The notes beneath the pieces are model-generated. The model was not told the origin of the DNA and searched no databases. It was given only the letters and a program-made list of their open reading frames with translations. A program made the translations under genes and the position numbers. From Magnetovibrio sp. PR-2 (GTDB lineage Bacteria > Pseudomonadota > Alphaproteobacteria > Rhodospirillales > Magnetovibrionaceae), in the NCBI RefSeq assembly GCF_036689815.1, contig NZ_JBAHUR010000005.1, positions 109,501 to 173,500 on the forward strand: DNA of 64,000 nt, in the 5' to 3' direction. Below are positions 1 through 7,779 of the stretch, piece by piece (the stretch's first letter is position 1; each line of letters starts with the position of its first letter).

Positions 1-1895
1 TCTCTGCTTTTGCTCTCTACGCCTGGGAAAAGGTTGCCATTGAGGTCACCAGCCTGGGCGTGTTGTGCGTGCTCATGGTTTTTTTCTATTTATATCCGGT
101 CGCGGGCACCACTCAGCACGGTGGCAGCGTGCCCAATGTCTTATCCCCGGAAATTTTGCTCGCCGGTTTTTCCAACCCAGCCTTGATCACCGTGTTAGCT
201 CTGCTGGTCATCGGCCAAGGCATGGTGCGCACGGGTGTGTTGGATTTGGTCGCACACGGTGTGCTGAAGTGCTGTGGCGCGACCAATTGGTTAGCGATTT
301 TGGCGGTGCTGTTCATCGCCACCGTGGTCAGCGGCTTTTTGAACAACATCCCCGTGGTGGTGATTTTCATCCCCATCATGCAGGCCTTGGCGGATCGTTT
401 CGATATGTCGCCCAGCAAGCTGATGATGCCGCTGAGCTTTGCGGCCATCTTGGGTGGAATGACGACGCTGATCGGGTCGGGTTCGAACCTGTTGGTGAAC
501 TCGGCTTTGTTGGGGATTGATCAGCAGCCCTTCGACTTTTTTGACTTTACTATTCCAGGTCTCGTTCTGGCGGGGGTGGGGCTGGTTTATTTGTTGTTGA
601 TCGCACCGCATTTGCTGCCGGACCGCGAAGGCATGGCCGAAACCTTGGCTGGTAGCAAAGGCACCGGCGGCAAGCAATACATTGCGCAAGTTACGGTCGG
701 GAAATCTTCGCACTTGGTTGGCAAAAAAGCCGTCGGCGGTATCTTTCCCGCACTTGGCAATATGACGCTGCGTATGGTTCAGCGCGAAGAAGAAGCCATC
801 TTGCCACCGTTCGAAGATTACGAAGCCCAGCGTGGTGATGTTTTGGTGGTGGCGGCGACCCGTTCAGAAATCCAAGACGCCTTGGCGCGCGATCCCGAAG
901 GTCTCTATCCCGACTTGGAAGAAGCGGGGGGCGGGGCCGTGCTGAAGCGCGACGGCCACCGCATTCAGGAAATGGAAGAAAGCGAAGGCAACTACGACGA
1001 AGGTGAATTGGACGACGATGGCATGCCGTGGCACGGCGGCGAACGGGTTCTGGCCGAAGCCATGATCCCGCCCGCGTCGCGTATCATCGGTCAAACGCTG
1101 CCCCAAGTGGGCTTTCGCTTTCGAACGCATTGCATCGTGCTGGGTGTGCAGCGCCGTTCGCGCATGATCCGCACCCGCTTGACCGAGATCCGGTTGCAGG
1201 CCGGCGATGTGTTGTTGGTCCAAGGGCGTCCGCGCGACGTGCAAGCCTTGCGCACCAACCAAGACGTTTTGTTGATCGAATGGTCGGCGTCTGAGCTGCC
1301 CGCCCACCATCACGCCAAGCGTGCGGGCACGATTTTGTTGTCTGTGGTGTTGCTGGCGGCGTCGGGCTTGATGCCCATTGTGATTGCCGGGCTCAGCGGT
1401 GCTGCGGCCATGGTGGCGTTGGGTGTGCTCAACGTGCGCCAAGCGTTTCGGGCCGTGGACACCAAGATTCTCACCATGATTCCGGCGGCCCTTGCCATGG
1501 GGGCGGCGATGCACGCCACGGGTGGTGCGCACTTTGTCGCCGAGGCCGTCATGGGCCTCTTCGACGGTATGGGCCCGTGGGTCATCTTGTCGACGTTCTT
1601 CATCACCATGGTGGTGCTCACCAACATCATCAGCTCCAAAGCCATGGCGGTGCTGTTCACCCCCATCGCGGTGGACTTGGCGATTTCCATCAACGCCCCG
1701 GTGGAGGCCTTTGCCGTCGCCGTGGTGTTCGCCGCCAACTGTTCGTTCGCGTCGCCCATCGGCTATCAAACCAACTTGCTGGTGATGGCCCCCGGCCACT
1801 ACCGCTTCATCGACTTCGCCCGCGCAGGCATACCGCTGATCTTGATTTTATGGGCGGTGTTTAGTGTGTTTGTGCCGTGGTGGTATGGGGTTTGA
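1..1895 (+). CDS. SLC13-family anion transporter with two RCK_C domains (5' partial)
   Basis: Inner-membrane permease of the SLC13/ArsB-like superfamily (sulfate, dicarboxylate or other anions; substrate not predictable). The frame is open to the left edge, so the true start lies outside the window; the first visible codon is at position 3. Hydrophobic helices cover roughly 50-650 and 1310-1890. Between them are two soluble RCK_C/TrkA-C domains (about 670-890 and 1045-1290), joined by a strongly acidic linker (about 930-1030). Two membrane halves around paired TrkA-C domains is the usual layout for this family, in which the soluble domains are thought to bind a regulatory ligand. The gene ends directly against the next small gene. 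Confidence 0.85.
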   Translation, partial: SAFALYAWEKVAIEVTSLGVLCVLMVFFYLYPVAGTTQHGGSVPNVLSPEILLAGFSNPALITVLALLVIGQGMVRTGVLDLVAHGVLKCCGATNWLAILAVLFIATVVSGFLNNIPVVVIFIPIMQALADRFDMSPSKLMMPLSFAAILGGMTTLIGSGSNLLVNSALLGIDQQPFDFFDFTIPGLVLAGVGLVYLLLIAPHLLPDREGMAETLAGSKGTGGKQYIAQVTVGKSSHLVGKKAVGGIFPALGNMTLRMVQREEEAILPPFEDYEAQRGDVLVVAATRSEIQDALARDPEGLYPDLEEAGGGAVLKRDGHRIQEMEESEGNYDEGELDDDGMPWHGGERVLAEAMIPPASRIIGQTLPQVGFRFRTHCIVLGVQRRSRMIRTRLTEIRLQAGDVLLVQGRPRDVQALRTNQDVLLIEWSASELPAHHHAKRAGTILLSVVLLAASGLMPIVIAGLSGAAAMVALGVLNVRQAFRAVDTKILTMIPAALAMGAAMHATGGAHFVAEAVMGLFDGMGPWVILSTFFITMVVLTNIISSKAMAVLFTPIAVDLAISINAPVEAFAVAVVFAANCSFASPIGYQTNLLVMAPGHYRFIDFARAGIPLILILWAVFSVFVPWWYGV

Positions 1896-1896
1896 T

Positions 1897-2067
1897 ATGG
1901 GGGAAGGCGGTTTAATCCCCTGGCAAGACCTCACCCCTGAGCGCCAGCTCGAACTTCGCGAGGCTTACGGCCATTACCTCGACACTCTGCCGCCGACATG
2001 TGATGTGGATAGAAAAAACGAGCGGTTTCGTGGCTGGTTGGCTGAGCAAGGCGTGCGCTATCCATAG
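1897..2067 (+). CDS. Small hypothetical protein (56 aa)
   Basis: A short soluble protein with a clear charged and aromatic composition (it contains LTPERQLELREAYGHYL and ends GVRYP). I do not recognise the family. It begins 1 bp after the transporter stop codon if ATG 1897 is used; ATG 1885 would overlap the transporter. A G-rich stretch before 1897 could serve as ribosome binding site. Codon use matches its neighbours and it is probably co-transcribed with the transporter. Function unknown. Confidence 0.55.
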   Translation: MGEGGLIPWQDLTPERQLELREAYGHYLDTLPPTCDVDRKNERFRGWLAEQGVRYP

Positions 2068-2090
2068 AAGTTCATCTCGAAGGCTTTTGC

Positions 2091-2119
2091 TATCGGATTA
2101 TATCTGATAAAATCCGATA
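2091..2119. promoter_or_regulatory. Nested palindromic operator upstream of the toxin-antitoxin pair
   Basis: TATCGGATT (2091-2099) and AATCCGATA (2111-2119) form a perfect 9-bp inverted repeat. Inside it, TATC-T-GATA (2101-2109) forms a second, smaller palindrome. It lies 31 bp before the antitoxin start. ParD-like ribbon-helix-helix antitoxins usually autorepress at such repeats, so this is the likely operator overlapping the promoter. Confidence 0.6.
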
Positions 2120-2150
2120 AGTGTTTCTGGAGGAGGCTGAGTGCTGACTT

Positions 2151-2396
2151 ATGGCTAAATTTTCAATCACGATGTCAGACGATTTGGGTAACTACGTTCA
2201 AGACGAGATTGCCGAAAAACACTTCGACAATGTGAGCGAATATTTTCGCCATTTGATTCGTCGTGAACGCGAACGTCAAGTTGCCGAAACCGAGTTGCGG
2301 TCTTTGATTGACGAAGGTCTGCGCAGTGGGCCCAGTCATCGTTCCGTTCAAGACATTTGGGCCGATGCCCTCAGTCAGACCGATCAAGCCGATTAA
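2151..2396 (+). CDS. parD: ParD-like ribbon-helix-helix antitoxin
   Basis: 81-residue protein. The N-terminal strand (KFSITMSDDLGNYV) and the following helices (VSEYFRHLIRRERER) are typical of ParD/CopG-family antitoxins, which bind DNA as dimers through the N-terminal ribbon and wrap the toxin with the C-terminal half. The stop codon overlaps the start codon of the toxin gene (TAATG). A palindromic operator lies just upstream. The family is clear; the exact subgroup is not. Confidence 0.85.
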   Translation: MAKFSITMSDDLGNYVQDEIAEKHFDNVSEYFRHLIRRERERQVAETELRSLIDEGLRSGPSHRSVQDIWADALSQTDQAD

Positions 2397-2689
2397 TGGC
2401 GAAATTTATACTCTCCAACGCTGCCGACGCAGATTTGCTCGGCATTGCGCGCTTCACCATCGATAGCTTCGGTCCCAACCAAGCTTTGACATACGCAAAA
2501 GGCTTTGAGGCATGTTTCAACACGATTGCCGGGCAGCCACATATCGGGTTAGCACGCGATGAAATACGCCTTGGATTGCGGTCATTTAATTACAAAAGCC
2601 GCATTGTCTTTTATCTTGAAACAGATGAAGGCGTTTTCATTGTACGCGTTTTGCATGCTCGCCAAGATCCGGCTCAACATTTGTCGTAG
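2396..2689 (+). CDS. parE: ParE-like toxin (RelE/ParE superfamily)
   Basis: 97 residues, the usual length for ParE. It begins AKFILSNAADADLLGIARF and ends with the typical beta-strand pattern SRIVFYLETDEGVFIVRVLH. ParE toxins poison DNA gyrase, whereas RelE relatives cut mRNA; the sequence resembles ParE more than RelE and lacks an obvious RelE catalytic set. Start ATG 2396 was chosen because it overlaps the antitoxin stop by one base, the standard coupling in such operons. Confidence 0.85.
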   Translation: MAKFILSNAADADLLGIARFTIDSFGPNQALTYAKGFEACFNTIAGQPHIGLARDEIRLGLRSFNYKSRIVFYLETDEGVFIVRVLHARQDPAQHLS

Positions 2690-2791
2690 ACCGAAGGCCT
2701 GAGCCTACAAGCATTCCAAAAGATTCCCGTTTCAGACACCCCCAAAATCGGCTATACCCGTTGTGGGCCACGTCCTCCCAACGGGACGCGA

Positions 2792-2922
2792 CCCTTCTGC
2801 CGTATGGCGAAGGGCATTCAAAATCTGGGGAAGTTTTTGCTGTGGGCGCGCGTGAGCGGTCCTTTTCTCCCAACTGATTTTGCACTCTCCCTTCGTTTGG
2901 CATTTCTGAAGGGAGATTTTTT
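2792..2922 (+). promoter_or_regulatory. serC leader: two hairpins with interchangeable arms, probable serC-type attenuator
   Basis: The first hairpin pairs CCCTTC (2792-2797) with GAAGGG (2809-2814), with an inner GCC/GGC pair and a GTAT loop. The second pairs TCTCCCTTC (2886-2894) with GAAGGGAGA (2908-2916) and is followed by six T residues that abut the serC ATG at 2923. The right arm of the second hairpin contains the only good ribosome binding site, and both hairpins share the same CCCTTC/GAAGGG arms, so alternative pairing is possible. A conserved serC RNA motif has been described upstream of serC in Alphaproteobacteria (established knowledge). That this is a member is inferred from position and shape. 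Confidence 0.65.
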
Positions 2923-4083
2923 ATGACCAACGCACAACCGAGCATCCGCCCGGCGAACCCCAACTTTTCCTCTGGCCCTTGCGCCAAGCGTCCCGGCTGG
3001 TCTGTGGACGCTTTGTCCGACGCCCTGACGGGCCGTTCGCACCGTTCCGGTCCGGGCAAGAAGAAGCTCGCCGAAGCCATCGATCGCACCCGCGCCATTT
3101 TGGGTGTTCCCGACACGCACAAGATCGGCATCGTTCCGGCGTCCGACACGGGTGCCGTTGAAATGGCGCTGTGGAGCCTTTTGGGTGCACGCGGTGTTGA
3201 GCTGTTGGTCTGGGAAAGCTTCGGTGGCGGCTGGGCTACGGACGTGACCAAGCAGTTGAAGCTCGACGACGTGACCGTGACCACAGCCGACTACGGCCAA
3301 ATCCCCGATTTGTCCGCCGTGGACTTTTCCAAAGACGTGATCTTCACCTGGAACGGCACCACGTCCGGCGTGCGCGTGCCCAACGGCAAGTGGATCCCAG
3401 ACGACCGCGAAGGTTTGACCATCGCAGATTCAACGTCCGCAGCGTTCGCCATGAACCTGCCGTGGGACAAGCTCGATGTGGTGACGTACTCCTGGCAAAA
3501 AGTCATGGGTGGCGAAGCCGCCCACGGCATTTTGATTTTGGGGCCGCGCGCGGTTGAGCGTCTGGAATCCTACACGCCCCCTTGGCCGATGCCGAAGATT
3601 TTCCGCATGACCAAAGGCGGCAAGTTGAACGAAGGCATTTTCCGTGGCGAAACCATCAACACGCCGTCCATGATTGCGGTTGAAGACGCCATCGACGGTC
3701 TGAAATGGGCCGAAGAGGTTGGCGGCTTGGAAGGCTTGAAAAAACGTTCCAACGCAAACTTGGCAGCCATCGAAGCCTGGGTGGAAAAATCCGACTGGGC
3801 GGCGTTCTTGGCCGAAGACGCGAACATTCGTTCCAACACGTCTGTGTGTTTGAAAGTCAAAGACGAAGCGTTCACGTCGCTGGACGCTGACGTTCAAGCG
3901 GCTGAGCTGAAAAAGCTCACCAAGATGCTCGACGAAGAAGGCGTGGCTTACGACATCGGCGGTTACCGCGATGCTCCGGCTGGTTTGCGTCTGTGGGCCG
4001 GTGCGACGGTGGAAACGTCCGATATGGAAGCGTTGCTGCCGTGGCTCGACTGGGCCTTTGCTGAAATCAAAGCCGGATTGTAA
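2923..4083 (+). CDS. serC: Phosphoserine aminotransferase
   Basis: Converts 3-phosphohydroxypyruvate and glutamate to phosphoserine and 2-oxoglutarate, the second step of serine synthesis; cytoplasmic, PLP-dependent. The N-terminus ([13 protein letters not shown]) and the overall 386-residue length match the alphaproteobacterial/archaeal-type SerC rather than the E. coli type. The likely PLP lysine is Lys193 in [11 protein letters not shown]. The ATG directly follows the T-run of the leader hairpin. serA follows after 11 bp, so the two form a serine operon. Confidence 0.95.
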   Translation: MTNAQPSIRPANPNFSSGPCAKRPGWSVDALSDALTGRSHRSGPGKKKLAEAIDRTRAILGVPDTHKIGIVPASDTGAVEMALWSLLGARGVELLVWESFGGGWATDVTKQLKLDDVTVTTADYGQIPDLSAVDFSKDVIFTWNGTTSGVRVPNGKWIPDDREGLTIADSTSAAFAMNLPWDKLDVVTYSWQKVMGGEAAHGILILGPRAVERLESYTPPWPMPKIFRMTKGGKLNEGIFRGETINTPSMIAVEDAIDGLKWAEEVGGLEGLKKRSNANLAAIEAWVEKSDWAAFLAEDANIRSNTSVCLKVKDEAFTSLDADVQAAELKKLTKMLDEEGVAYDIGGYRDAPAGLRLWAGATVETSDMEALLPWLDWAFAEIKAGL

Positions 4084-4094
4084 GGGGCATAATC

Positions 4095-5672
4095 ATGGTG
4101 AAAGTACTTATTTCCGACAAAATGAGCCCGCGCGCCGAAGAAATCTTCAAAGAGCGCGGCGTTGATGTGGACTACAAGCCGGGCATGACCCCGGATGAAT
4201 TGAAAGCCTGCATCGGCGAGTACGATGGTTTGGCTATTCGTTCTGCGACCAAAGCGACGGCGGACATCATTGACGCGGCTGACAACTTAAAAGTCATCGG
4301 CCGTGCAGGCATCGGCACCGACAACATCGACAAGCCCGCTGCGACGTCTAAAGGTATCGTGGTGATGAACACGCCATTCGGCAACGCCATCACCACGGCA
4401 GAGCATGCCATCACCTTGATGATGGCGACGGCGCGTCAAATCCCAGCGGCCAATGCCTCGACCCACGCCAGCAAGTGGGAAAAATCCCGCTTTATGGGTG
4501 TGGAAGTCATGGGCAAAACCTTAGGCCTCATCGGTGCGGGCAACATCGGTTCCGGTGTTGCGGAACGCGCCATCGGCTTGAAAATGAAAGTCGTGGCATA
4601 TGACCCGTACTTGTCGCCGGAACGCGCGCAAGAAATCGGTGTCGAGAAAGTTGAGCTGGACGACTTGTTCAAGCGTGCCGACTTCATTTCTCTGCACACG
4701 CCCATGACCGACAGCACACGCGGCATCGTCAACAAAGACGCGTTTGCCAAAATGAAAGACGGCGTGCGCATCGTGAACTGTGCGCGCGGTGGCTTGGTTG
4801 TCGAAGCGGACTTGTTGGACGCTTTGGAAAGCGGCAAATGCGCTGGTGCGGCTTTGGACGTGTTCGAAGAAGAACCCGCCAAAGACAATGCGCTGTTTGG
4901 CCGCGATGACGTGATCTGCACGCCGCACTTGGGCGCATCCACATCGGAAGCTCAAGTCAACGTCGCCGTGCAAATCGCCGAACAAATCTCGGACTACTTG
5001 CTCACGGGTGCGGTGACCAACGCGCTCAACATGCCGAGCGTGTCCGCCGAAGACGCACCGAAGTTGGCTCCGTATCTGAAGCTCGCCGAACAACTGGGCA
5101 GCTTTGCCGGTCAAGTGACCGTCACGGGTATCGAAAAGGTCGAGATCGAATACGAAGGCCATGCGGCAGAGCTGAACACCAAGCCCATCACGGCGGTGGT
5201 GTTGCAAGGCTTGTTGAGCCCGATGTTGGAAGGCGTGAACATGGTTTCCGCTCCGGTCATCGCCAAAGACCGCGATATCGACATCACGGAAATCCTGCAC
5301 GAACGCCCGACGGAATATCAAACCCTGATTTCCGTCACCATCACCACCGAAGCGCAAACCCGCACGGTGAAGGGTACGCTGTTCGCCGGTCGCGAGCCGC
5401 GTTTTGTGGACATCAAAGGCATTTCCATGGACGCCAAAATGGGCGAACACATGCTGTTCCTCACCAACGAAGACAAACCGGGCTTCATCGGTGGCTTGGG
5501 CACGGTGTTGGGTGACGCAGGCATCAACGTCGCCACGTTCAACCTGGGCCGCGCCGAAGAAGGCGGCGAAGCCATGGCCTTGGTCGAAGTCGATCAAGCC
5601 GTGGGCGAAGAGGTCCTGGATGCCCTTCGCGAACTGCCCCAGGTTATGCGGGCACAGGCGTTGCGGTTCTGA
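4095..5672 (+). CDS. serA: D-3-phosphoglycerate dehydrogenase
   Basis: Oxidises 3-phosphoglycerate to 3-phosphohydroxypyruvate with NAD, the first step of serine synthesis. It has 525 residues, the long form: substrate and NAD domains (Rossmann motif GLIGAGNIGSG; catalytic Arg in NCARGGLV, Glu in DVFEEEP, His in CTPHLGAS), an intervening domain, and a C-terminal ACT domain (about 450-525) that in this family can mediate serine feedback inhibition. It is co-transcribed with serC and ends before a strong terminator. Confidence 0.96.
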   Translation: MVKVLISDKMSPRAEEIFKERGVDVDYKPGMTPDELKACIGEYDGLAIRSATKATADIIDAADNLKVIGRAGIGTDNIDKPAATSKGIVVMNTPFGNAITTAEHAITLMMATARQIPAANASTHASKWEKSRFMGVEVMGKTLGLIGAGNIGSGVAERAIGLKMKVVAYDPYLSPERAQEIGVEKVELDDLFKRADFISLHTPMTDSTRGIVNKDAFAKMKDGVRIVNCARGGLVVEADLLDALESGKCAGAALDVFEEEPAKDNALFGRDDVICTPHLGASTSEAQVNVAVQIAEQISDYLLTGAVTNALNMPSVSAEDAPKLAPYLKLAEQLGSFAGQVTVTGIEKVEIEYEGHAAELNTKPITAVVLQGLLSPMLEGVNMVSAPVIAKDRDIDITEILHERPTEYQTLISVTITTEAQTRTVKGTLFAGREPRFVDIKGISMDAKMGEHMLFLTNEDKPGFIGGLGTVLGDAGINVATFNLGRAEEGGEAMALVEVDQAVGEEVLDALRELPQVMRAQALRF

Positions 5673-5700
5673 TCTCGCGCCACGTTCTTGTGAATTTCAA

Positions 5701-5728
5701 GGGCCTCCTTCGGGAGGCCCTTGTCATT
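5701..5728 (+). terminator. Rho-independent terminator of serC-serA
   Basis: GGGCCTCC (5701-5708) pairs with GGAGGCCC (5713-5720) around a TTCG loop and is followed by a T-rich stretch, 28 bp after the serA stop. Confidence 0.85.
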
Positions 5729-5825
5729 TGTAGACATACTATAGAAGGATGTACGCGGGCTTCTCCGACAGCTATACTTTTCCATCGCTCAGATGAGCGG
5801 ATGAAACTCAACGCTGGACAGAACC

Positions 5826-7016
5826 GTGGATCAAGTGGCCTCCCCAACCGACGATCGCTATAAGATTTTGTTTGAACACTCCGCCGATGCCATGTTGATC
5901 ATCGACGGGGAGAAGTTCGTCGACTTCAATCAGGCGACGCTTGACATGTTGGGATATGAGACCCGCGACGAGCTATTCGCCACGCATCCCTCTCAACTTT
6001 CACCGGAATTTCAGCCCGATGGCCGTGCCTCGTTCGAAAAAGCGAACGAGATGATTGAGACAGCGCTGAAAAACGGATCGAACCGGTTTCAGTGGATGCA
6101 CACCCGCGCCAACGGCCAAGACTTCCCGGTCGAAGTTTCGCTGACCGCCGTTCCGTTCGAAGGCAGCACCTTGGTGCACGTGGTGTGGCGCGACATCACG
6201 CGTCGGCTTAAAGCCGAAGAAGAGCTGATCCAACACCGCGACAACCTGCAGCAACTCGTCGAAGAGCAAACCCGCGAACTGCGTTTGGCCAAAGAAACCG
6301 CGGAAGTGGCCAATGAAACCAAGACCCAGTTCTTTCGCAATATGAGCCACGAGCTGCGTACGCCCTTGAACGCAATCATCGGCTTTTCCAACACCATCCG
6401 CCAAGAGATTTTCGGTCCCATCGAAAACGCGCGTTACAAGGACTACATTGAAGATATCTCGGCTTCGGGTGAGCACCTGTTGGCGTTGATCAACGATATC
6501 TTGGACTTTTCCGCCATCGAGGCGAACAAGTTGGAGCTATTGGAAGAAGACCTGGATGTGCCCGAGCTTACCGATGCCTGCAAACGCATCGCTGCTCCCT
6601 TGGCGGAAAAACGCAACATCACGCTCAACTCATCTCTCACATGTGAATTGCCAAAATTGCGTGGGGACGAACTGCGTATGAAGCAGATCATGATCAACCT
6701 GCTGTCCAACGCGATCAAGTTCACCGATCCGGGTGGGCAAGTGGATTTGATGGTGACGTGTTCGCCCCAGGGCGGGCATGTTTTTACGGTCGTCGATAGC
6801 GGCATTGGCATGACCGAAGAAGAGGTCGCCAAATCCATGGAACAGTTCGGCCAAGTGGACCGCTCCACCAACAAAGAAATGCAAGGTACAGGGCTGGGCC
6901 TGCCGCTCACCCAAAGTTTGGTGCAGATGCACGGCGGCACCTTAGAGATTTCCAGCGAAAAGGGTGTTGGGACGACCGTGCGTGTCAAACTGCCGCCTGG
7001 GCGTGCGGGTAAATGA
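5826..7016 (+). CDS. PAS-domain sensor histidine kinase (orphan)
   Basis: Cytoplasmic two-component kinase, 396 residues, with no membrane segment. PAS domain at about 10-130 (starting YKILFEHSADAMLIIDG), a coiled-coil linker, HisKA with phosphoacceptor His175 in MSHELRTPLNAII, then HATPase_c with an N box (MINLLSNAIKFT) and G boxes (DSGIGM, GTGLGLPL). The start is GTG 5826. No response regulator gene is adjacent, so the partner and signal are unknown. PAS kinases of this design often respond to redox or energy state. Confidence 0.88.
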   Translation: MDQVASPTDDRYKILFEHSADAMLIIDGEKFVDFNQATLDMLGYETRDELFATHPSQLSPEFQPDGRASFEKANEMIETALKNGSNRFQWMHTRANGQDFPVEVSLTAVPFEGSTLVHVVWRDITRRLKAEEELIQHRDNLQQLVEEQTRELRLAKETAEVANETKTQFFRNMSHELRTPLNAIIGFSNTIRQEIFGPIENARYKDYIEDISASGEHLLALINDILDFSAIEANKLELLEEDLDVPELTDACKRIAAPLAEKRNITLNSSLTCELPKLRGDELRMKQIMINLLSNAIKFTDPGGQVDLMVTCSPQGGHVFTVVDSGIGMTEEEVAKSMEQFGQVDRSTNKEMQGTGLGLPLTQSLVQMHGGTLEISSEKGVGTTVRVKLPPGRAGK

Positions 7017-7285
7017 GCCTCTTCTAATTTTGCGGCGCAACATATTGAGCCGGAAGCACTTTTTTCACATCATCATTAAAAAGTCACTTGCCGTGCTCTC
7101 GTTATGGGAGTTCAATATTGCGCGCGTCCCGCCACTTTTTGAGCGAAGTGCCGTGCACGCAGGTCTGTGAGCAGGGGGCAGATCAAGACAAGTTAAAGTG
7201 GGCGCGCCGCGCTGCATTGAAGGATGCAGGCGCGCTCACCATATGATGAGCAATCAAAATCACAATATTGTCTAGGGAGGTGTAC

Positions 7286-7765
7286 ATGGAAAAAGCTCTG
7301 GTTCTCGACGCCGGAAAATGCACCGGGTGCGAACAGTGCGAAATCGCCTGTTCAATGACCAACGAAGGTGTATCCAATCCGGCCAAGTCACGCATCAAGG
7401 TTTTCAACTTCCACGACGAAGGGCGCTTTGTGCCCTACACCTGCACCCAATGCGACGAAGCTTGGTGCATGCAGGCCTGTCCCGTGGATGCGATTTCGGT
7501 GTCCGGCGCTACGGGCGCAAAAGTGGTGTCTGATCAGCTCTGTGTCGGCTGTAAAGTCTGCACCATTGCTTGCCCGTTCGGCACAGTGAATTACAACACG
7601 GCCACCGGCAAAGTGATCAAATGCGATTTGTGCGGCGGTGATCCGGCCTGTGCCAGTGCGTGTCCGACAGGTGCCATCACCTATACCGATGCAGGGGCCA
7701 CGGGCCTTGCGAAAATGGAAGCCTGGGCGGCAAAAACGGATGCCGGCCAACAGGCCAACGCTTAA
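7286..7765 (+). CDS. aorA: Four-cluster [4Fe-4S] ferredoxin subunit of AOR complex
   Basis: 159-residue electron-transfer subunit. Sixteen cysteines form four [4Fe-4S] motifs (CTGCEQCEIAC, CTQCDEAWCMQACP, CVGCKVCTIACP, CDLCGGDPACASACP). Proteins of this type carry electrons between tungsten aldehyde oxidoreductase and the FAD subunit in the AorABC complex known from Aromatoleum. Start ATG 7286 is preceded by a strong AGGGAGG site; it begins the cluster, 14 bp before the catalytic subunit gene. Confidence 0.85.
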   Translation: MEKALVLDAGKCTGCEQCEIACSMTNEGVSNPAKSRIKVFNFHDEGRFVPYTCTQCDEAWCMQACPVDAISVSGATGAKVVSDQLCVGCKVCTIACPFGTVNYNTATGKVIKCDLCGGDPACASACPTGAITYTDAGATGLAKMEAWAAKTDAGQQANA

Positions 7766-7779
7766 AGGGAGGATTTAAT

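Noticed and set aside
7195-7250. Molybdenum cofactor riboswitch upstream of aorA
   Set aside because: A bulged GC-rich hairpin is present near 7200-7240, but I could not match the conserved Moco motif elements.
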